DNA of 64,000 nucleotides from Undibacter mobilis (GCF_003367195.1 NZ_QRGO01000001.1:1226501-1290500), one strand, 5' to 3'. Positions 1 through 10,097 are shown, numbered from the stretch's first letter. Program-made: numbers and translations. The notes: generated by a model from the sequence alone, not told the origin.

Positions 1-104
1 GGCCGGAATTGGGCGGATGCCCCTGCAGGGTGACGCCAGGTTCGCCTGCATGGTAGACGGCGCCACGATTGCCCTTTTCGACGCGCGTTAAAGGATACCC
101 AGCC

Positions 105-1445
105 TTGAGCGAGGCCTCCCTCACCCCCCTTTCCGCCCGTTCCGGTGGGCCCCTGACCGGCCGCCTCCGGGTGCCAGGCGACAAGTCGATTTCCCACCGG
201 GCATTGATTCTCGGCGCGATGACGGTCGGCGAAACCACCATTTCCGGGCTTCTGGAGGGCGAGGACGTCCTGAACACCGCCGGTGCCATGCGGGCGCTGG
301 GCGCCAAGGTCGAGAACCTCGGCGGTGGTACCTGGCGTATCCACGGCGTCGGCGTCGGCGGTTTTGCGGCACCAGCCGCGCCGCTCGATTTCGGCAATTC
401 CGGCACCGGCTGCCGGCTGGTGATGGGCGCGGTGGCCGGCTGCCCGGTTACGGCGATCTTCGACGGCGATGCCTCCTTGCGAAAACGGCCGATGCGGCGA
501 ATCCTCGATCCGCTTGAGAAAATGGGTGCTCGCGTCCTGGATCAGGCCGAAGGCGGCCGTCTGCCGATGACACTTCGCGGCGCGACCGACCCGCTGCCGA
601 TCGAATACGAGACCCCGGTGGCCTCGGCGCAGATCAAGTCGGCCGTGCTGCTCGCCGGGCTGGCGGCGCCGGGCGAAACGATCGTCATCGAGCAGGAGGC
701 CTCGCGCGACCATACCGAAAAGATGCTCAAGCATTTCGGCGCGAAGATCGTCAGCAAGCCGCATGGCGACCACGGCCGCCGCATCGTGCTGCAGGGTCAG
801 CCCGAGCTTGAGCCCGCAAATGTCGCGGTGCCGGCCGATCCGTCCTCGGCGGCGTTTCCGCTGGTCGGGGCGCTGATCGTGCCGGACTCGGAGATCATCC
901 TCGACGGTGTGATGCTCAACCCGTTGCGCACCGGACTGTTTACCACGTTGCGCGAAATGGGCGCCAAGATCGCCGAAGAGAACAAGCGCGACGACGGCGG
1001 CGAGGATGTCGCCGATCTGCGCGTGAGCTTTTCCGCGCTCAAGGGCGTCGATGTGCCGGCGGCCCGCGCGCCGTCGATGATCGACGAATATCTCATTCTC
1101 GCGGTGGCCGCGGCTTTCGCCGAGGGCGTAACGCGCATGCGCGGGCTCAAGGAATTGCGCGTCAAGGAAAGCGATCGCCTGGAAGCGACCGCCGACATGC
1201 TGCGCGTCAATGGCGTCAAGATCGAGATCGAGGACGACGATCTGATCGTGCATGGCATGGGCACGAACGGTGTGCCGGGCGGCGGCGAGGTGAAGACGCA
1301 TATGGACCACCGCATCGCCATGTCGGCGCTGATGATGGGCCTGGCGTCAAAAGAGCCCGTCCGTATTGACGATTCGGCCTTTATCGCCACCAGCTTCCCG
1401 GGCTTCGTCGATCTGATGAAGGGCCTGGGAGCGGAGTTGTCGTGA
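105..1445 (+). CDS. aroA: 3-phosphoshikimate 1-carboxyvinyltransferase (EPSP synthase, class II type)
   Basis: Transfers the enolpyruvyl group of PEP to shikimate-3-phosphate, the sixth step of the shikimate pathway, in the cytoplasm. The 446-residue product has the N-terminal PGDKSISHR motif, GNSGTGCR at about residues 97-104, the RPM motif that follows, KSAVLLAGL and the late LRVKESDR motif. The overall wording matches class II enzymes such as Agrobacterium CP4. Unlike CP4, which has Ala100, this protein has Gly at the equivalent position. I chose the TTG at 105 because AAGGA at 91-95 sits 9 bases upstream; a TTG at 69 is in frame but has no such site. The stop overlaps the cmk start by 4 bases, so the two are translationally coupled. 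Confidence 0.93.
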   Translation: MSEASLTPLSARSGGPLTGRLRVPGDKSISHRALILGAMTVGETTISGLLEGEDVLNTAGAMRALGAKVENLGGGTWRIHGVGVGGFAAPAAPLDFGNSGTGCRLVMGAVAGCPVTAIFDGDASLRKRPMRRILDPLEKMGARVLDQAEGGRLPMTLRGATDPLPIEYETPVASAQIKSAVLLAGLAAPGETIVIEQEASRDHTEKMLKHFGAKIVSKPHGDHGRRIVLQGQPELEPANVAVPADPSSAAFPLVGALIVPDSEIILDGVMLNPLRTGLFTTLREMGAKIAEENKRDDGGEDVADLRVSFSALKGVDVPAARAPSMIDEYLILAVAAAFAEGVTRMRGLKELRVKESDRLEATADMLRVNGVKIEIEDDDLIVHGMGTNGVPGGGEVKTHMDHRIAMSALMMGLASKEPVRIDDSAFIATSFPGFVDLMKGLGAELS

Positions 1446-2068
1446 TCATCGCCATCGACGGGCCGGCCGCGTCCGGCAAGGGCACGATCGGCAAGCGCCT
1501 TGCCGCGCATTACGGCCTGCGTCATCTCGACACCGGTCTGCTCTATCGCGCCGTCGGCAAGTCCGTGCTCGATGCCGGCAAGACGCCGGACGACAGAAAA
1601 GCGGCCATCGCCGCCGCGCAATCGCTCGACCTCACGCGTTTCGATGAAGCGACGCTGAAAGGTGCGGAAGCCGGCGAAGCCGCTTCGCATGTTTCGGCAA
1701 TTCCAGAAGTGCGCGCGGCGCTGGTCAATTATCAGCGCGCGTTTGCTGCGGAAAAGCCCGGCGCCGTGCTCGATGGTCGCGACATCGGCACCGTGATCTG
1801 TCCCGATGCTGACGTGAAGATCTTTGTCACCGCGGCGCCGGAAGTGCGCGCGACGAGGCGCGGCAATGAATATCGCGCCGCCGGCAAGGCGGTCGACGAC
1901 GCCACGGTGCTTGCCGACATCCGCAAGCGCGACGAGCGCGACTCCTCGCGGGCCGCATCGCCGCTGCGCCAGGCCGACGATGCCGTGCTGCTCGACACCA
2001 CGGCGATGGGCGTCGAGGAGGCGGTGGCCGCGGCGATTCGGATCGTGGAAGCGCGCCGGCGCGGCTAA
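1442..2068 (+). CDS. cmk: Cytidylate kinase
   Basis: Phosphorylates CMP and dCMP with ATP to supply pyrimidine nucleotides. The 208-residue protein begins with [13 protein letters not shown], a P-loop typical of Cmk, followed by [11 protein letters not shown] and the DGRDIGTVI nucleotide-binding signature near residue 115. It starts with GTG inside the aroA stop (GTGA overlap). Placement between aroA and rpsA is the classic proteobacterial order. No terminator is evident after it; rpsA is preceded by its own promoter in the following gap. Confidence 0.95.
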   Translation: MIIAIDGPAASGKGTIGKRLAAHYGLRHLDTGLLYRAVGKSVLDAGKTPDDRKAAIAAAQSLDLTRFDEATLKGAEAGEAASHVSAIPEVRAALVNYQRAFAAEKPGAVLDGRDIGTVICPDADVKIFVTAAPEVRATRRGNEYRAAGKAVDDATVLADIRKRDERDSSRAASPLRQADDAVLLDTTAMGVEEAVAAAIRIVEARRRG

Positions 2069-2461
2069 GCTGCTGAAATCGCGATGCTATCCTGGAATCC
2101 GGTCCGCCCGGCGCGGCGCCGCCGAGTCGATTTCTCAAGCTTTAGAAACACTTATGACTTGCCGGCCCGGCCTGCCTTCGCTATATCCGCGCGCATCCGG
2201 GCCGCTTCAATTCAGGCGTTGAAGCAACCCGAGCGGGCCGAGGAGCGACACCAAACCGCCCCTCGCTGTTGGAGGACAAAAGCCCCGCTCGTGTTTCGGC
2301 GTTAAGCGTGCCCCGAACATCGATCCATCGTTCCGACCGTACGGCATGAGCGCCGGCTGTCCGTCTTCGCGCGGATAGTCGCCGAACGTCGTGCACAGAC
2401 ATTCGGCCCGTGCGGGCGGAACGCCATTTTCAAACACCGGCGCAGGCAAACAGGAGACTAC
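2069..2461 (+). promoter_or_regulatory. rpsA upstream region: promoter plus about 270-nt leader
   Basis: This 393-base gap contains no convincing gene. A sigma-70-type promoter matching the alphaproteobacterial pattern is present: CTTGCC at 2158-2163, a 17-base spacer, and CTATAT at 2181-2186. Transcription from there would give an untranslated leader of about 270 nt before rpsA. Several GC-rich inverted segments could fold, but I cannot assign a known motif. The ribosome-binding site is AGGAG at 2452-2456, 5 bases before the ATG. Long leaders are compatible with S1 autoregulation known from E. coli; that is an inference here. Confidence 0.55.
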
Positions 2462-4177
2462 ATGGCTACAGCTGCTGCACCCACGCGTGAAGATTTCGCC
2501 GCGATGCTCGAAGAGTCCTTCAACCAGGGCAGCCCCCAGGAAGGGACCGTCGTTACCGGCAAGATCGTCGGTATCGAAAAGGACATGGCCGTCATCGACG
2601 TCGGCGCCAAGACCGAAGGCCGCGTTGCGCTGCGCGAGTTCGCCGCGCCGGGCCGCCAGGCCGAACTGAAGGTCGGCGACGAGGTCGAGGTTTATCTTGA
2701 GCGCGTGGAAAATGCGCTGGGTGAAGCCGTGCTGTCGCGCGACAAAGCGCGCCGCGAGGAAAGCTGGGGCAAGCTCGAGAAGAGCTTCAACAACAACGAG
2801 AAGGTGTCGGGCGTCATCTTCAATCAGGTCAAGGGCGGCTTCACCGTCGACCTCGACGGCGCTGTGGCCTTCCTGCCGCGCAGCCAGGTGGACATCCGTC
2901 CGATCCGCGACGTCACCCCGCTGATGAACAACGCGCAGCAGTTCCAGATCCTCAAGATGGATCGCCGCCGCGGCAACATCGTCGTGTCGCGCCGTACCGT
3001 TCTCGAAGAGACCCGCGCCGAACAGCGTCAGGAACTGGTGCAGAACCTCGAAGAGGGTCAGGTCATCGACGGCGTGGTCAAGAACATCACCGATTACGGT
3101 GCGTTCGTTGATCTCGGCGGCATCGACGGCCTGCTGCACGTCACCGATATCGCGTGGCGCCGCGTCAATCACCCGACCGAAGTGCTCAACATCGGCCAGC
3201 AGGTGAAGGTCAAGATCATCAAGATCAACCACGAGACGCACCGCATCTCGCTCGGCATGAAGCAGCTGCTGGACGATCCGTGGCAGGGCATCGAGGCCAA
3301 GTACCCGATCCAGGCCAAGTTCAAGGGCCGCGTCACCAACATCACCGACTACGGCGCGTTCGTCGAACTGGAGCCGGGCATCGAAGGCCTGATCCACGTC
3401 TCGGAAATGTCCTGGACGAAGAAGAACGTTCACCCCGGCAAGATCGTCTCGACCTCGCAGGAAGTCGAAGTTCAGATTCTCGAAGTCGATCCGGTCAAGC
3501 GCCGCATTTCGCTCGGTCTCAAGCAGACCATGCGCAATCCGTGGGAAGTGTTCGTCGAAACGCACCCGCCGGGCTCGATCGTCGAAGGCGAAGTCAAGAA
3601 CAAGACCGAGTTCGGTCTGTTCCTCGGCCTCGACGGCGATGTCGACGGCATGGTCCATCTCTCGGATCTGGACTGGAAGCGTCCGGGCGAGCAGGTGATC
3701 GACGAGTACAACAAGGGCGACATGGTCAAGGCGCAGGTTCTCGACGTCGATGTCGAGAAGGAGCGTATCTCGCTCGGTATCAAGCAACTGGCCGGCGATC
3801 CGATGGCTTCGGGCACCGCGGGCGAGCTCAAGAAGGGCTCGGTCGTGACCTGCGAAGTCACCGCGATCAACGAGGGCGGCATCGAGGTGAAGATCGTCGA
3901 TACCGATCTCACCGCCTTCATCCGTCGTGCCGATCTCGCGCGCGAGCGCGGCGATCAGCGTCCGGAGCGCTTCTCGGTCGGTCAGAAGGTTGACGCCCGC
4001 GTCACCCAGTTCGACCGCAAGACCCACAAGCTGGGTATCTCCATCAAGGCGCTGGAAGTCGCCGAGGAGAAGGAAGCCATGGCGCAGTATGGCTCGGCCG
4101 ACTCGGGTGCCTCGCTCGGCGACATTCTCGGCGCCGCGCTCAAGCAGCGCGCTGCCGGCGAAGAAGAAAAGGCCTGA
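2462..4177 (+). CDS. rpsA: 30S ribosomal protein S1
   Basis: Binds mRNA on the 30S subunit and helps initiate translation of structured or weak-RBS messages. The product is 571 residues, the usual length, and is built from six S1 (OB-fold) repeats starting at roughly residues 30, 115, 197, 280, 367 and 453. Repeats 3 to 5 carry the typical NITDYGAFV / DGLLHV / HRISLG wording, and the sixth is divergent, as in the family. The gene is preceded by AGGAG with 5-base spacing, and ends 33 bases before a strong intrinsic terminator, so it is likely transcribed alone. Confidence 0.97.
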   Translation: MATAAAPTREDFAAMLEESFNQGSPQEGTVVTGKIVGIEKDMAVIDVGAKTEGRVALREFAAPGRQAELKVGDEVEVYLERVENALGEAVLSRDKARREESWGKLEKSFNNNEKVSGVIFNQVKGGFTVDLDGAVAFLPRSQVDIRPIRDVTPLMNNAQQFQILKMDRRRGNIVVSRRTVLEETRAEQRQELVQNLEEGQVIDGVVKNITDYGAFVDLGGIDGLLHVTDIAWRRVNHPTEVLNIGQQVKVKIIKINHETHRISLGMKQLLDDPWQGIEAKYPIQAKFKGRVTNITDYGAFVELEPGIEGLIHVSEMSWTKKNVHPGKIVSTSQEVEVQILEVDPVKRRISLGLKQTMRNPWEVFVETHPPGSIVEGEVKNKTEFGLFLGLDGDVDGMVHLSDLDWKRPGEQVIDEYNKGDMVKAQVLDVDVEKERISLGIKQLAGDPMASGTAGELKKGSVVTCEVTAINEGGIEVKIVDTDLTAFIRRADLARERGDQRPERFSVGQKVDARVTQFDRKTHKLGISIKALEVAEEKEAMAQYGSADSGASLGDILGAALKQRAAGEEEKA

Positions 4178-4210
4178 TTACGGTTTCCGAGCCGTTACCG
4201 GCATGCAACG

Positions 4211-4244
4211 AACCCCGGAGCGAAAGCTCCGGGGTTTTTCTTTT
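4211..4244 (+). terminator. Intrinsic terminator after rpsA
   Basis: An 11-bp perfect stem (AACCCCGGAGC at 4211-4221 with GCTCCGGGGTT at 4226-4236) is closed by a GAAA tetraloop and followed by an interrupted T run to 4244. Confidence 0.92.
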
Positions 4245-4307
4245 CGACATTGTCGTGCCAAGAATGCGCGCAATTGCTAGTACCGGGTCACACAGGAGAT
4301 TGCCGAT

Positions 4308-5282
4308 ATGTCGCTCGATGCCGATGCCATCGTCGATCGCCGCCGGCTGCGGCGCAAACTGACCTTCTGGCGCGTTGCTGCGCTGCTGATCGTGCTGGTC
4401 GCGGTCGGTATCGGCACGGCCATGATGATTCCCGGCAGCGGCATCAAGCCGGGTGATGACTCGATCGCCCGTATCAAGATTCAGGGCCTGATCCGCGGCA
4501 ACCAGGACCGCGTCGATGCGCTGGAGCGGCTCGGCAAGTCGAACGCCAAGGCGGTCATCGTTCACCTCGACAGCCCCGGCGGCACCACGGCCGGCTCCGA
4601 ACAGCTTTACGACGCGCTGCGCACCTTGCAGTCGAAGAAGCCGATGGTCGTGGTGGTCGATGGGCTGGCGGCTTCCGGCGCCTATATCGCGGCGCTCGCC
4701 GCGGACCACATCATCGCCCACGACACCTCATTGGTCGGCTCCATCGGTGTTTTGTTCCAGTATCCGAATTTTACCGAGGTGCTGAAGACGATCGGCATCA
4801 AGGTTGAGGAGGTAAAATCGTCGCCCCTCAAGGCTGCGCCTAACGGCTTCGAACCGACCAGCCCGGAGGCGCGTGCCGCCATCGAGGCCATCGTGCTCGA
4901 CTCCTATGCCTGGTTCAAAGGGCTGGTGAAGGACCGCCGCAAGCTCGACGATGCCCAACTGACCAAGGTCGCCGACGGCCGCGTCTTCACGGGCCGGCAG
5001 GGCGTGCCGCTCAAGCTGGTCGACCAGCTTGGCAACGAAAAGACGGCATTGGCCTGGCTGGAGAAGGAAAAGAAGATTCCGGCCTCGACTCCGGTGAAGG
5101 ATTTCTCGCTGGAGCCGCGCTTCCGCGAGCTGTCTTTCCTGCACGTCGCCGCCCTCGGCTTCGAGGCTGCCGGCCTGTCCGCGCTCGCTCAGCGGGTCGG
5201 GACCTGGAGCGGCGTGGCCGCGGTCGAAAGACTCAATCTTGACGGGCTCTTAGCGCTTTGGCACCCTTCGGCCTCCAATTGA
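4308..5282 (+). CDS. sppA: Signal peptide peptidase SppA (36K type, family S49)
   Basis: A membrane-bound serine protease that degrades cleaved signal peptides. The 324-residue protein has one N-terminal transmembrane segment (about residues 22-42) and a single S49 domain. The predicted catalytic dyad is Ser123 in the ASGAY motif and Lys175 in SPLKAAPNG. The 52-residue interval equals that of the Bacillus SppA dyad (Ser147/Lys199). The nucleophile-side LDSPGG motif is at about residues 87-92. AGGAG at 4292-4296 precedes the ATG at the longer end of useful spacing. ihfB follows closely and is probably co-transcribed. Confidence 0.92.
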   Translation: MSLDADAIVDRRRLRRKLTFWRVAALLIVLVAVGIGTAMMIPGSGIKPGDDSIARIKIQGLIRGNQDRVDALERLGKSNAKAVIVHLDSPGGTTAGSEQLYDALRTLQSKKPMVVVVDGLAASGAYIAALAADHIIAHDTSLVGSIGVLFQYPNFTEVLKTIGIKVEEVKSSPLKAAPNGFEPTSPEARAAIEAIVLDSYAWFKGLVKDRRKLDDAQLTKVADGRVFTGRQGVPLKLVDQLGNEKTALAWLEKEKKIPASTPVKDFSLEPRFRELSFLHVAALGFEAAGLSALAQRVGTWSGVAAVERLNLDGLLALWHPSASN

Positions 5283-5308
5283 CCGAGCCAAAGGTAGAGG
5301 CGGCGTCC

Positions 5309-5623
5309 ATGATCAAATCTGAGCTGGTGCAACGCATCGCGGCCCAGAATCCCCATCTCTACCAGCGTGACGTCGAGAACATCGTCAACGCCATCCTCAA
5401 CGAGATCACCGGCGCCATGGCGCAGGGCGATCGCGTTGAACTGCGGGGTTTCGGCGCTTTCTCGGTCAAGCACAGGCCGGCTCGTACCGGACGCAACCCG
5501 CGCACGGGCGCGCATGTGTCGGTCGAGCAGAAGTCGGTTCCGTTCTTCAAGACCGGCAAGGAAATGCGCGAACGTCTCAACAAGCTCGACGGCGTTGCCA
5601 TTCCTGACGACGACGTGGACTGA
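5309..5623 (+). CDS. ihfB: Integration host factor subunit beta
   Basis: With IHF-alpha it forms a sequence-specific DNA-bending heterodimer used in transcription, recombination and replication control. The 104-residue protein opens [15 protein letters not shown] and has the beta-arm signature [10 protein letters not shown], followed by the [14 protein letters not shown] helix of the HU/IHF family. I chose the ATG at 5309 because family members start exactly there and GAGG lies 8 bases upstream; a longer in-frame reading would run back into sppA. The acidic tail (DDDVD) is an add-on common in alphaproteobacterial IHF-beta. Confidence 0.95.
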   Translation: MIKSELVQRIAAQNPHLYQRDVENIVNAILNEITGAMAQGDRVELRGFGAFSVKHRPARTGRNPRTGAHVSVEQKSVPFFKTGKEMRERLNKLDGVAIPDDDVD

Positions 5624-5635
5624 GCATCGGCCTCA

Positions 5636-5656
5636 TCGCCCGTAAAAGCGGGTGAT
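5636..5656 (+). other. Hairpin after ihfB
   Basis: ATCGCCCGT pairs with GCGGGTGAT around an AAA loop, with one G-T pair. There is no T tract, so this is a weak candidate for a terminator or mRNA stabiliser rather than a clear one. Confidence 0.35.
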
Positions 5657-5717
5657 CCAGCGTCTGTCGCTTCTCAAGCCTGCATTGCAAAAGCCGGATA
5701 CCGCGCTGTCGCGGGAT

Positions 5718-5746
5718 ATGACATTGCGGGTGTGTCCGCGCTATAA
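5718..5746 (+). promoter_or_regulatory. Candidate promoter for lapA-trpFBA
   Basis: ATGACA (5718-5723), a 17-base spacer and CTATAA (5741-5746). Transcription would start at or just before the lapA ATG at 5753, so the message may be leaderless. The -35 box is only a partial match. Confidence 0.4.
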
Positions 5747-5752
5747 GCGTGC

Positions 5753-6166
5753 ATGCTCCGCAAGATTGTCACCCTCATTGTCGTTGTACCGCTGGCGGCG
5801 GTGATCATCGCCTTCGCCGTGGCGAATCGCCATGCGGTGACCGTTTCATTCGATCCCTTCTCGGCCGCCAGTCCGGCCTACGCGGCCACCGTGCCGCTGT
5901 TCGTCCTGATCTTCATTCTGGTCATTCTCGGCGTCGTCGTCGGCGGTGCCGCCGCCTGGCTGCGCCAGTCGCAATGGCGGCGGGTGGCGCGCCGGCTCGA
6001 TGGCGAGAATCGCCGCTTGCTGCACGAACTCTCCGTCGCTCGCGAGCAGCTGGTCACCGAGACGCAGCGCGCGGCGGCCGCCGAGAGCGCCGCCCGCGAG
6101 GTCGCCAAAGGTCTGGAAAACCGGCGTACCGAGGCCCCGGCCCTCGCCCCGCCGGGGCGCGCATGA
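5753..6166 (+). CDS. LapA-domain (DUF1049) inner-membrane protein
   Basis: A 137-residue membrane protein with two hydrophobic segments (about residues 4-24 and 43-70). A cytoplasmic Arg/Glu/Ala-rich tail follows that looks coiled-coil. This is the architecture of LapA/YciS proteins, which in E. coli work with LapB in lipopolysaccharide assembly. The position between ihfB and trpF is typical of alphaproteobacteria, and in E. coli too lapA neighbours the pyrimidine/IHF region. No ribosome-binding site is visible before the ATG, consistent with the near-leaderless start suggested by the upstream promoter. The function here is inferred from family only. Confidence 0.75.
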   Translation: MLRKIVTLIVVVPLAAVIIAFAVANRHAVTVSFDPFSAASPAYAATVPLFVLIFILVILGVVVGGAAAWLRQSQWRRVARRLDGENRRLLHELSVAREQLVTETQRAAAAESAAREVAKGLENRRTEAPALAPPGRA

Positions 6167-6222
6167 ACCCTCGCTAAGCCCTTGGCGACGGCGGGGATAA
6201 AACGTAGAACCCGCTGGCACCC

Positions 6223-6906
6223 ATGGCACTGACGATCAAAATCTGCGGCCTGCGCACCCCCGAAACCCTTGATGTGGCGATCGAATCCGGCGCCGATCAG
6301 GTTGGCTTCGTGTTTTTTCCGCCGAGCCCGCGCTCGCTCGGCCTCGAGGCGGCGCGCCTGCTCGGCGCCCGCGCGCAAGGCCGTGCCCAGAAGGTGGCCC
6401 TGACCGTCGACGCCTCGAACGACGCCATCGCCGCGATCGTCGCCGCGCTCAAACCCGACATGCTGCAGCTTCACGGTAACGAAACGCCGGAACGCGTCGC
6501 CGTGGTGCGCTCGCGCTTCGGCCTGCCGGTGATGAAGGCGCTGCCGATCGCGACGCGCGCCGACCTGTCGCCGATCCGTGAATTCGACAAGGTTGCCGAC
6601 CGCTTGCTGTTCGACGCCCGCGCGCCGCAGGATGCGACGCGGCCCGGCGGCCTGGGCAAGACCTTCGACTGGACCTTGCTGGCCGGGCTCAAGACCGGCG
6701 TTCCTTATATGTTGTCCGGTGGTCTCGATGCCGGCAACGTCGCCGAGGCGTTGCGCATTACGCGCGCGCCGGGCGTCGATGTGTCGTCCGGCGTCGAGCG
6801 CGCGCCCGGCGAGAAAGACCCCGACAGGATTCGCGCCTTCATTCGTGCGGCGCGCGCGGCCGATGCCGCGCTCGATGAAAAGGTGAGTGCAAAAGTAGGC
6901 CCATGA
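6223..6906 (+). CDS. trpF: Phosphoribosylanthranilate isomerase
   Basis: Converts N-(5-phosphoribosyl)anthranilate to CdRP in tryptophan synthesis. The 227-residue TIM barrel begins [10 protein letters not shown], whose Cys is the conserved general base. It contains the [12 protein letters not shown] segment, LQLHGNE, the catalytic Asp in LLFDA and the phosphate-binding [14 protein letters not shown] loops near the end. It is a monofunctional enzyme, not the TrpC-TrpF fusion of enteric bacteria. The stop overlaps the trpB start by 4 bases. Confidence 0.95.
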   Translation: MALTIKICGLRTPETLDVAIESGADQVGFVFFPPSPRSLGLEAARLLGARAQGRAQKVALTVDASNDAIAAIVAALKPDMLQLHGNETPERVAVVRSRFGLPVMKALPIATRADLSPIREFDKVADRLLFDARAPQDATRPGGLGKTFDWTLLAGLKTGVPYMLSGGLDAGNVAEALRITRAPGVDVSSGVERAPGEKDPDRIRAFIRAARAADAALDEKVSAKVGP

Positions 6907-8126
6907 CCGTACAGCAGCAGCCCAACTCCTTCCGCACCGGGCCCGATGAGCGCGGCCACTTCGGCATCTATGGCGGCCGCTTCGTCGCCGAAACCTTGAT
7001 GCCGCTGATCCTCGATCTCGAGAAGGCCTATAACCAGGCCAAGGCGGATCCGGCGTTCCAGAAGGAGATGGACTCCTATCTGTCGCACTATGTCGGCCGT
7101 CCGTCGCCTTTGTATTTCGCCGAACGCCTGACGAAAAAATTCGGCGGCGCGAAAATCTATTTCAAGCGCGAAGATCTCAACCATACCGGCGCACACAAGG
7201 TGAACAACGTCACCGGCCAGATCATGCTGGCGCAGCGCATGGGCAAGAAGCGCATCATCGCCGAGACCGGCGCCGGCATGCACGGTGTCGCCACCGCCAC
7301 TTTGTGCGCCAAATTCGGCCTGCCCTGCATCGTCTATATGGGCGCCGTGGACGTCGAGCGGCAGCAGCCCAACGTGCTGCGCATGAAGATGCTGGGCGCT
7401 GAAGTGCGCGCTGTCACTTCCGGTTCAAGCACCCTCAAGGACGCGATGAACGAGGCGCTGCGCGACTGGGTGACGAATGTCAGCGACACATTCTATTGCA
7501 TCGGCACGGTGGCGGGGCCGCATCCTTATCCGGCGATGGTGCGCGACTTCCAGTGCATCATTGGCAATGAAACGCGCGCGCAGATGCAGCAGCTTGAGGG
7601 CCGCCTGCCGGATTCGCTCATCGCCTGCATCGGCGGCGGCTCCAATGCCATGGGGCTTTTTCATCCCTTCCTGGACGATCGCTCGGTCGAGATTTATGGC
7701 GTTGAAGCGGCCGGTCACGGCATCCCGTCGGGCCAGCATGCAGCTTCCGTCACCGGTGGCCGCCCCGGCGTGCTGCATGGCAACCGCACTTATCTGCTGA
7801 TGGATGACGACGGCCAGATCACCGAGGCGCATTCGATTTCCGCCGGCCTCGATTATCCCGGCATCGGCCCCGAGCATTCCTGGCTCAACGACATGGGCCG
7901 CGTGAAGTTCTTGTCGGCGACCGACGATGAAGCGGTCGCTGCCTTCCAGTTGTGCAGCCAGCTCGAGGGCATCATTCCCGCGCTGGAGCCGGCGCACGCG
8001 CTGGCCCGGGTGTTCGACCTCGCGCCGAAGCTGCCGAAGGATCACCTGATGGTGGTCAACATGTCCGGCCGCGGCGACAAGGATCTCGCCAGCGTGCAGG
8101 CCTGGCTGGAGACCCATAAGAAATGA
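6903..8126 (+). CDS. trpB: Tryptophan synthase beta chain
   Basis: A PLP enzyme that condenses indole with serine to make tryptophan, working as an alpha2-beta2 complex with TrpA. The 407-residue product has the PLP lysine K99 in [11 protein letters not shown], the [10 protein letters not shown] segment, the GGGSNAMG phosphate-binding loop and the C-terminal SGRGDKD motif. It is joined to trpF and trpA by ATGA overlaps on both sides, which supports stoichiometric translation of the two synthase subunits. Confidence 0.97.
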   Translation: MTVQQQPNSFRTGPDERGHFGIYGGRFVAETLMPLILDLEKAYNQAKADPAFQKEMDSYLSHYVGRPSPLYFAERLTKKFGGAKIYFKREDLNHTGAHKVNNVTGQIMLAQRMGKKRIIAETGAGMHGVATATLCAKFGLPCIVYMGAVDVERQQPNVLRMKMLGAEVRAVTSGSSTLKDAMNEALRDWVTNVSDTFYCIGTVAGPHPYPAMVRDFQCIIGNETRAQMQQLEGRLPDSLIACIGGGSNAMGLFHPFLDDRSVEIYGVEAAGHGIPSGQHAASVTGGRPGVLHGNRTYLLMDDDGQITEAHSISAGLDYPGIGPEHSWLNDMGRVKFLSATDDEAVAAFQLCSQLEGIIPALEPAHALARVFDLAPKLPKDHLMVVNMSGRGDKDLASVQAWLETHKK

Positions 8127-8962
8127 CCACCCGTATCGAAAAGCGTTTTGCCGATCTCAAGAGCGAAGGCCGCGCCGCGCTCGTGACCTTCGTCATGTCC
8201 GGCGATCCGGATTACGAAACCTCGATGGCCATCATCAAGGCGTTGCCGAAGGCCGGCGCCGACGTGATCGAGCTCGGCATGCCGTTCACCGATCCGATGG
8301 CCGATGGTCCGTCGATCCAGGCCGCCGGCGTGCGCGCGCTGAAAGCCGGCCAGACGCTGAAGAAGACGCTGCAGATGGTGCGCGACTTCCGCAAGGACGA
8401 GGCCGCGACGCCCATCGTGTTGATGGGTTACTACAATCCGATTTACATCTATGGCGTCGACAAGTTTCTCGTCGATGCGAAAGAAGCCGGCGTCGATGGC
8501 CTCATCGTGGTGGACCTGCCGCCGGAAGAGGACGAAGAACTGTGCCTGCCTGCGCTGAAGGCGGGTCTCAATTTCATTCGCCTGGCGACGCCGACCACCG
8601 ACGACAAGCGCCTGCCGGCGGTGCTGAACAACACCTCGGGCTTTGTCTATTACGTTTCGATCACCGGCATCACCGGTTCGGCGGCGCCGGACGCCACCAA
8701 GGTGTCGGCGGCGGTTCAACGCATCAAGAAGCACACCAAGCTGCCGGTGGCGGTCGGCTTTGGGGTCAAGAATGCCGAAAGCGCGCGCGCTATTGCGGCT
8801 GGTGCCGACGGCGTCGTGGTCGGCTCGGCATTGATCGACGCGCTGCGCAAGACGCTTGAGGCCGACGGAAAAGGCGGGCCGGCCACGGTCAAGGCGGTGA
8901 CCGACCTCGTTGCCGACATCGCCAGGGGCGTGCGCGCGGCGGGGACAGTGGCGGCGGAATGA
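8123..8962 (+). CDS. trpA: Tryptophan synthase alpha chain
   Basis: Cleaves indole-3-glycerol phosphate to indole, which is channelled to TrpB. The 279-residue TIM barrel carries the catalytic Glu in [16 protein letters not shown], the catalytic Asp in [11 protein letters not shown], and the phosphate-binding VGFGVKNAE and VVGSALID segments. The start overlaps trpB by four bases. A gap of about 140 bases with a small hairpin separates it from accD. Confidence 0.97.
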   Translation: MTTRIEKRFADLKSEGRAALVTFVMSGDPDYETSMAIIKALPKAGADVIELGMPFTDPMADGPSIQAAGVRALKAGQTLKKTLQMVRDFRKDEAATPIVLMGYYNPIYIYGVDKFLVDAKEAGVDGLIVVDLPPEEDEELCLPALKAGLNFIRLATPTTDDKRLPAVLNNTSGFVYYVSITGITGSAAPDATKVSAAVQRIKKHTKLPVAVGFGVKNAESARAIAAGADGVVVGSALIDALRKTLEADGKGGPATVKAVTDLVADIARGVRAAGTVAAE

Positions 8963-8969
8963 TTGGGCA

Positions 8970-8996
8970 ATCGTCTTCGCGAAAGCGAGGACCCGG
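8970..8996. repeat. Small intergenic palindrome between trpA and accD
   Basis: An imperfect hairpin of the form GTCTTCGC-GAAA-GCGAGGAC. The core TTCGCGAAAGCG resembles the arms of the palindromic element between accD and folC, so it may be a degenerate half copy. Confidence 0.4.
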
Positions 8997-9101
8997 TAAC
9001 CACAATTCGTTCACAGTGGCGCAGTAGACAAAGACGGCTTACATCCGGCGGATACGGATCATCCGTTGATGATGACGCCCGAGCAAAACGCGAGCTTTTC
9101 G

Positions 9102-9983
9102 ATGAACTGGATCAACAACGTTGTACGGCCGAAGATCCGCAGCATCCTGCGTCGCGACACGCCGGAAAACCTCTGGATCAAGTGCCCCGAGACCGGCCAG
9201 CTCGTGTTCTACAAGGACGTCGAGCAGAACCAGTTCGTCATCCCTTCGTCCGGCTATCACATGCGGATCTCGGCGCCGAAGCGACTGGCGACGATGTTCG
9301 ATGGCGGCGAATTTGAAGACATCGCGCTGCCGGAAGTTCAGATTGATCCGCTGAAATTCCGCGATGAGCGCCGCTATGCCGACCGCCTCAAGGATGCCCG
9401 CACCAAGACGGGTTATCAGGACGCCGTAAAGCTCGGCATCGGCCGGCTCGAAGGCCAGATGGTGACGATCGGCGTGCAGGACTTCGATTTCATGGGCGGT
9501 TCGCTCGGCATGGCCGCCGGTGAGGCGATCATCGCCGGCTTGGAGACCGCGCTGCGCCGCGAGACGCCCTTCATCATGTTCGCGGCGTCCGGTGGCGCGC
9601 GCATGCAGGAAGGCATCCTGTCGCTGATGCAATTGCCCCGCACCACGGTAGCGGTGCAGTTGCTGCGCGAGGCCAAGAAGCCCTACATCGTCGTGCTGAC
9701 CAATCCGACCACCGGCGGCGTCACGGCGTCTTATGCGATGCTGGGCGATGTTCACATCGCTGAACCGGGCGCGTTGATCGGTTTTGCCGGCCCGCGCGTC
9801 ATCGAGCAGACCATTCGTGAGAAACTGCCGGCGGGGTTCCAGCGCTCGGAATATCTGGCCGAACACGGCATGGTCGATATGGTCGTGCATCGTCACCAGT
9901 TGCGTGCGACGCTCGGCCAGCTCTGCCGCCTGCTGATGAAGCAGCCGGCGCTCGTTCCGGGCAAGCAATTGCCGGCGGCGTAA
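9102..9983 (+). CDS. accD: Acetyl-CoA carboxylase carboxyltransferase subunit beta
   Basis: The beta half of the carboxyltransferase that makes malonyl-CoA for fatty acid synthesis. The 293-residue product begins [12 protein letters not shown], the usual Rhizobiales N-terminus; in-frame ATG codons at 9069 and 9072 and a TTG at 9066 give longer, less typical versions. The crotonase-like core includes [24 protein letters not shown] and [15 protein letters not shown]. The N-terminal zinc ribbon is degenerate: only the first Cys (WIKCPETG) remains, and the C-terminal pair is replaced by [10 protein letters not shown]. The trpFBA-accD-folC order is conserved in alphaproteobacteria. Confidence 0.94.
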   Translation: MNWINNVVRPKIRSILRRDTPENLWIKCPETGQLVFYKDVEQNQFVIPSSGYHMRISAPKRLATMFDGGEFEDIALPEVQIDPLKFRDERRYADRLKDARTKTGYQDAVKLGIGRLEGQMVTIGVQDFDFMGGSLGMAAGEAIIAGLETALRRETPFIMFAASGGARMQEGILSLMQLPRTTVAVQLLREAKKPYIVVLTNPTTGGVTASYAMLGDVHIAEPGALIGFAGPRVIEQTIREKLPAGFQRSEYLAEHGMVDMVVHRHQLRATLGQLCRLLMKQPALVPGKQLPAA

Positions 9984-10002
9984 GCTGCTAACTCAATTTG
10001 GA

Positions 10003-10097
10003 CTGTCATCGTCCGCGAAAGCGGACGATCCTGTAAACTCGGTGCTTTCCTTCGAAAGCTGGTGTTTACTGGATGCCTGCTTTCGCGGGCATGACAG
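10003..10097. repeat. Paired palindromic intergenic element (accD-folC)
   Basis: Two inverted copies of about 45 bases face each other. The left copy begins CTGTCATCGTCCGCGAAAGC; the right copy, read on the - strand, begins CTGTCATGCCCGCGAAAGC. Each is itself a hairpin (CGTCCGC-GAAA-GCGGACG on the left), and both continue into a TGTAAAC/AGTAAAC segment. The structure resembles REP/BIME elements. Its right arm translates as MPAFAGMTD, which falsely extends folC upstream. Confidence 0.8.

Noticed and set aside
1-68. Part of a gene upstream of aroA
   Set aside because: Too short, with no recognisable motif on either strand, to support a call.
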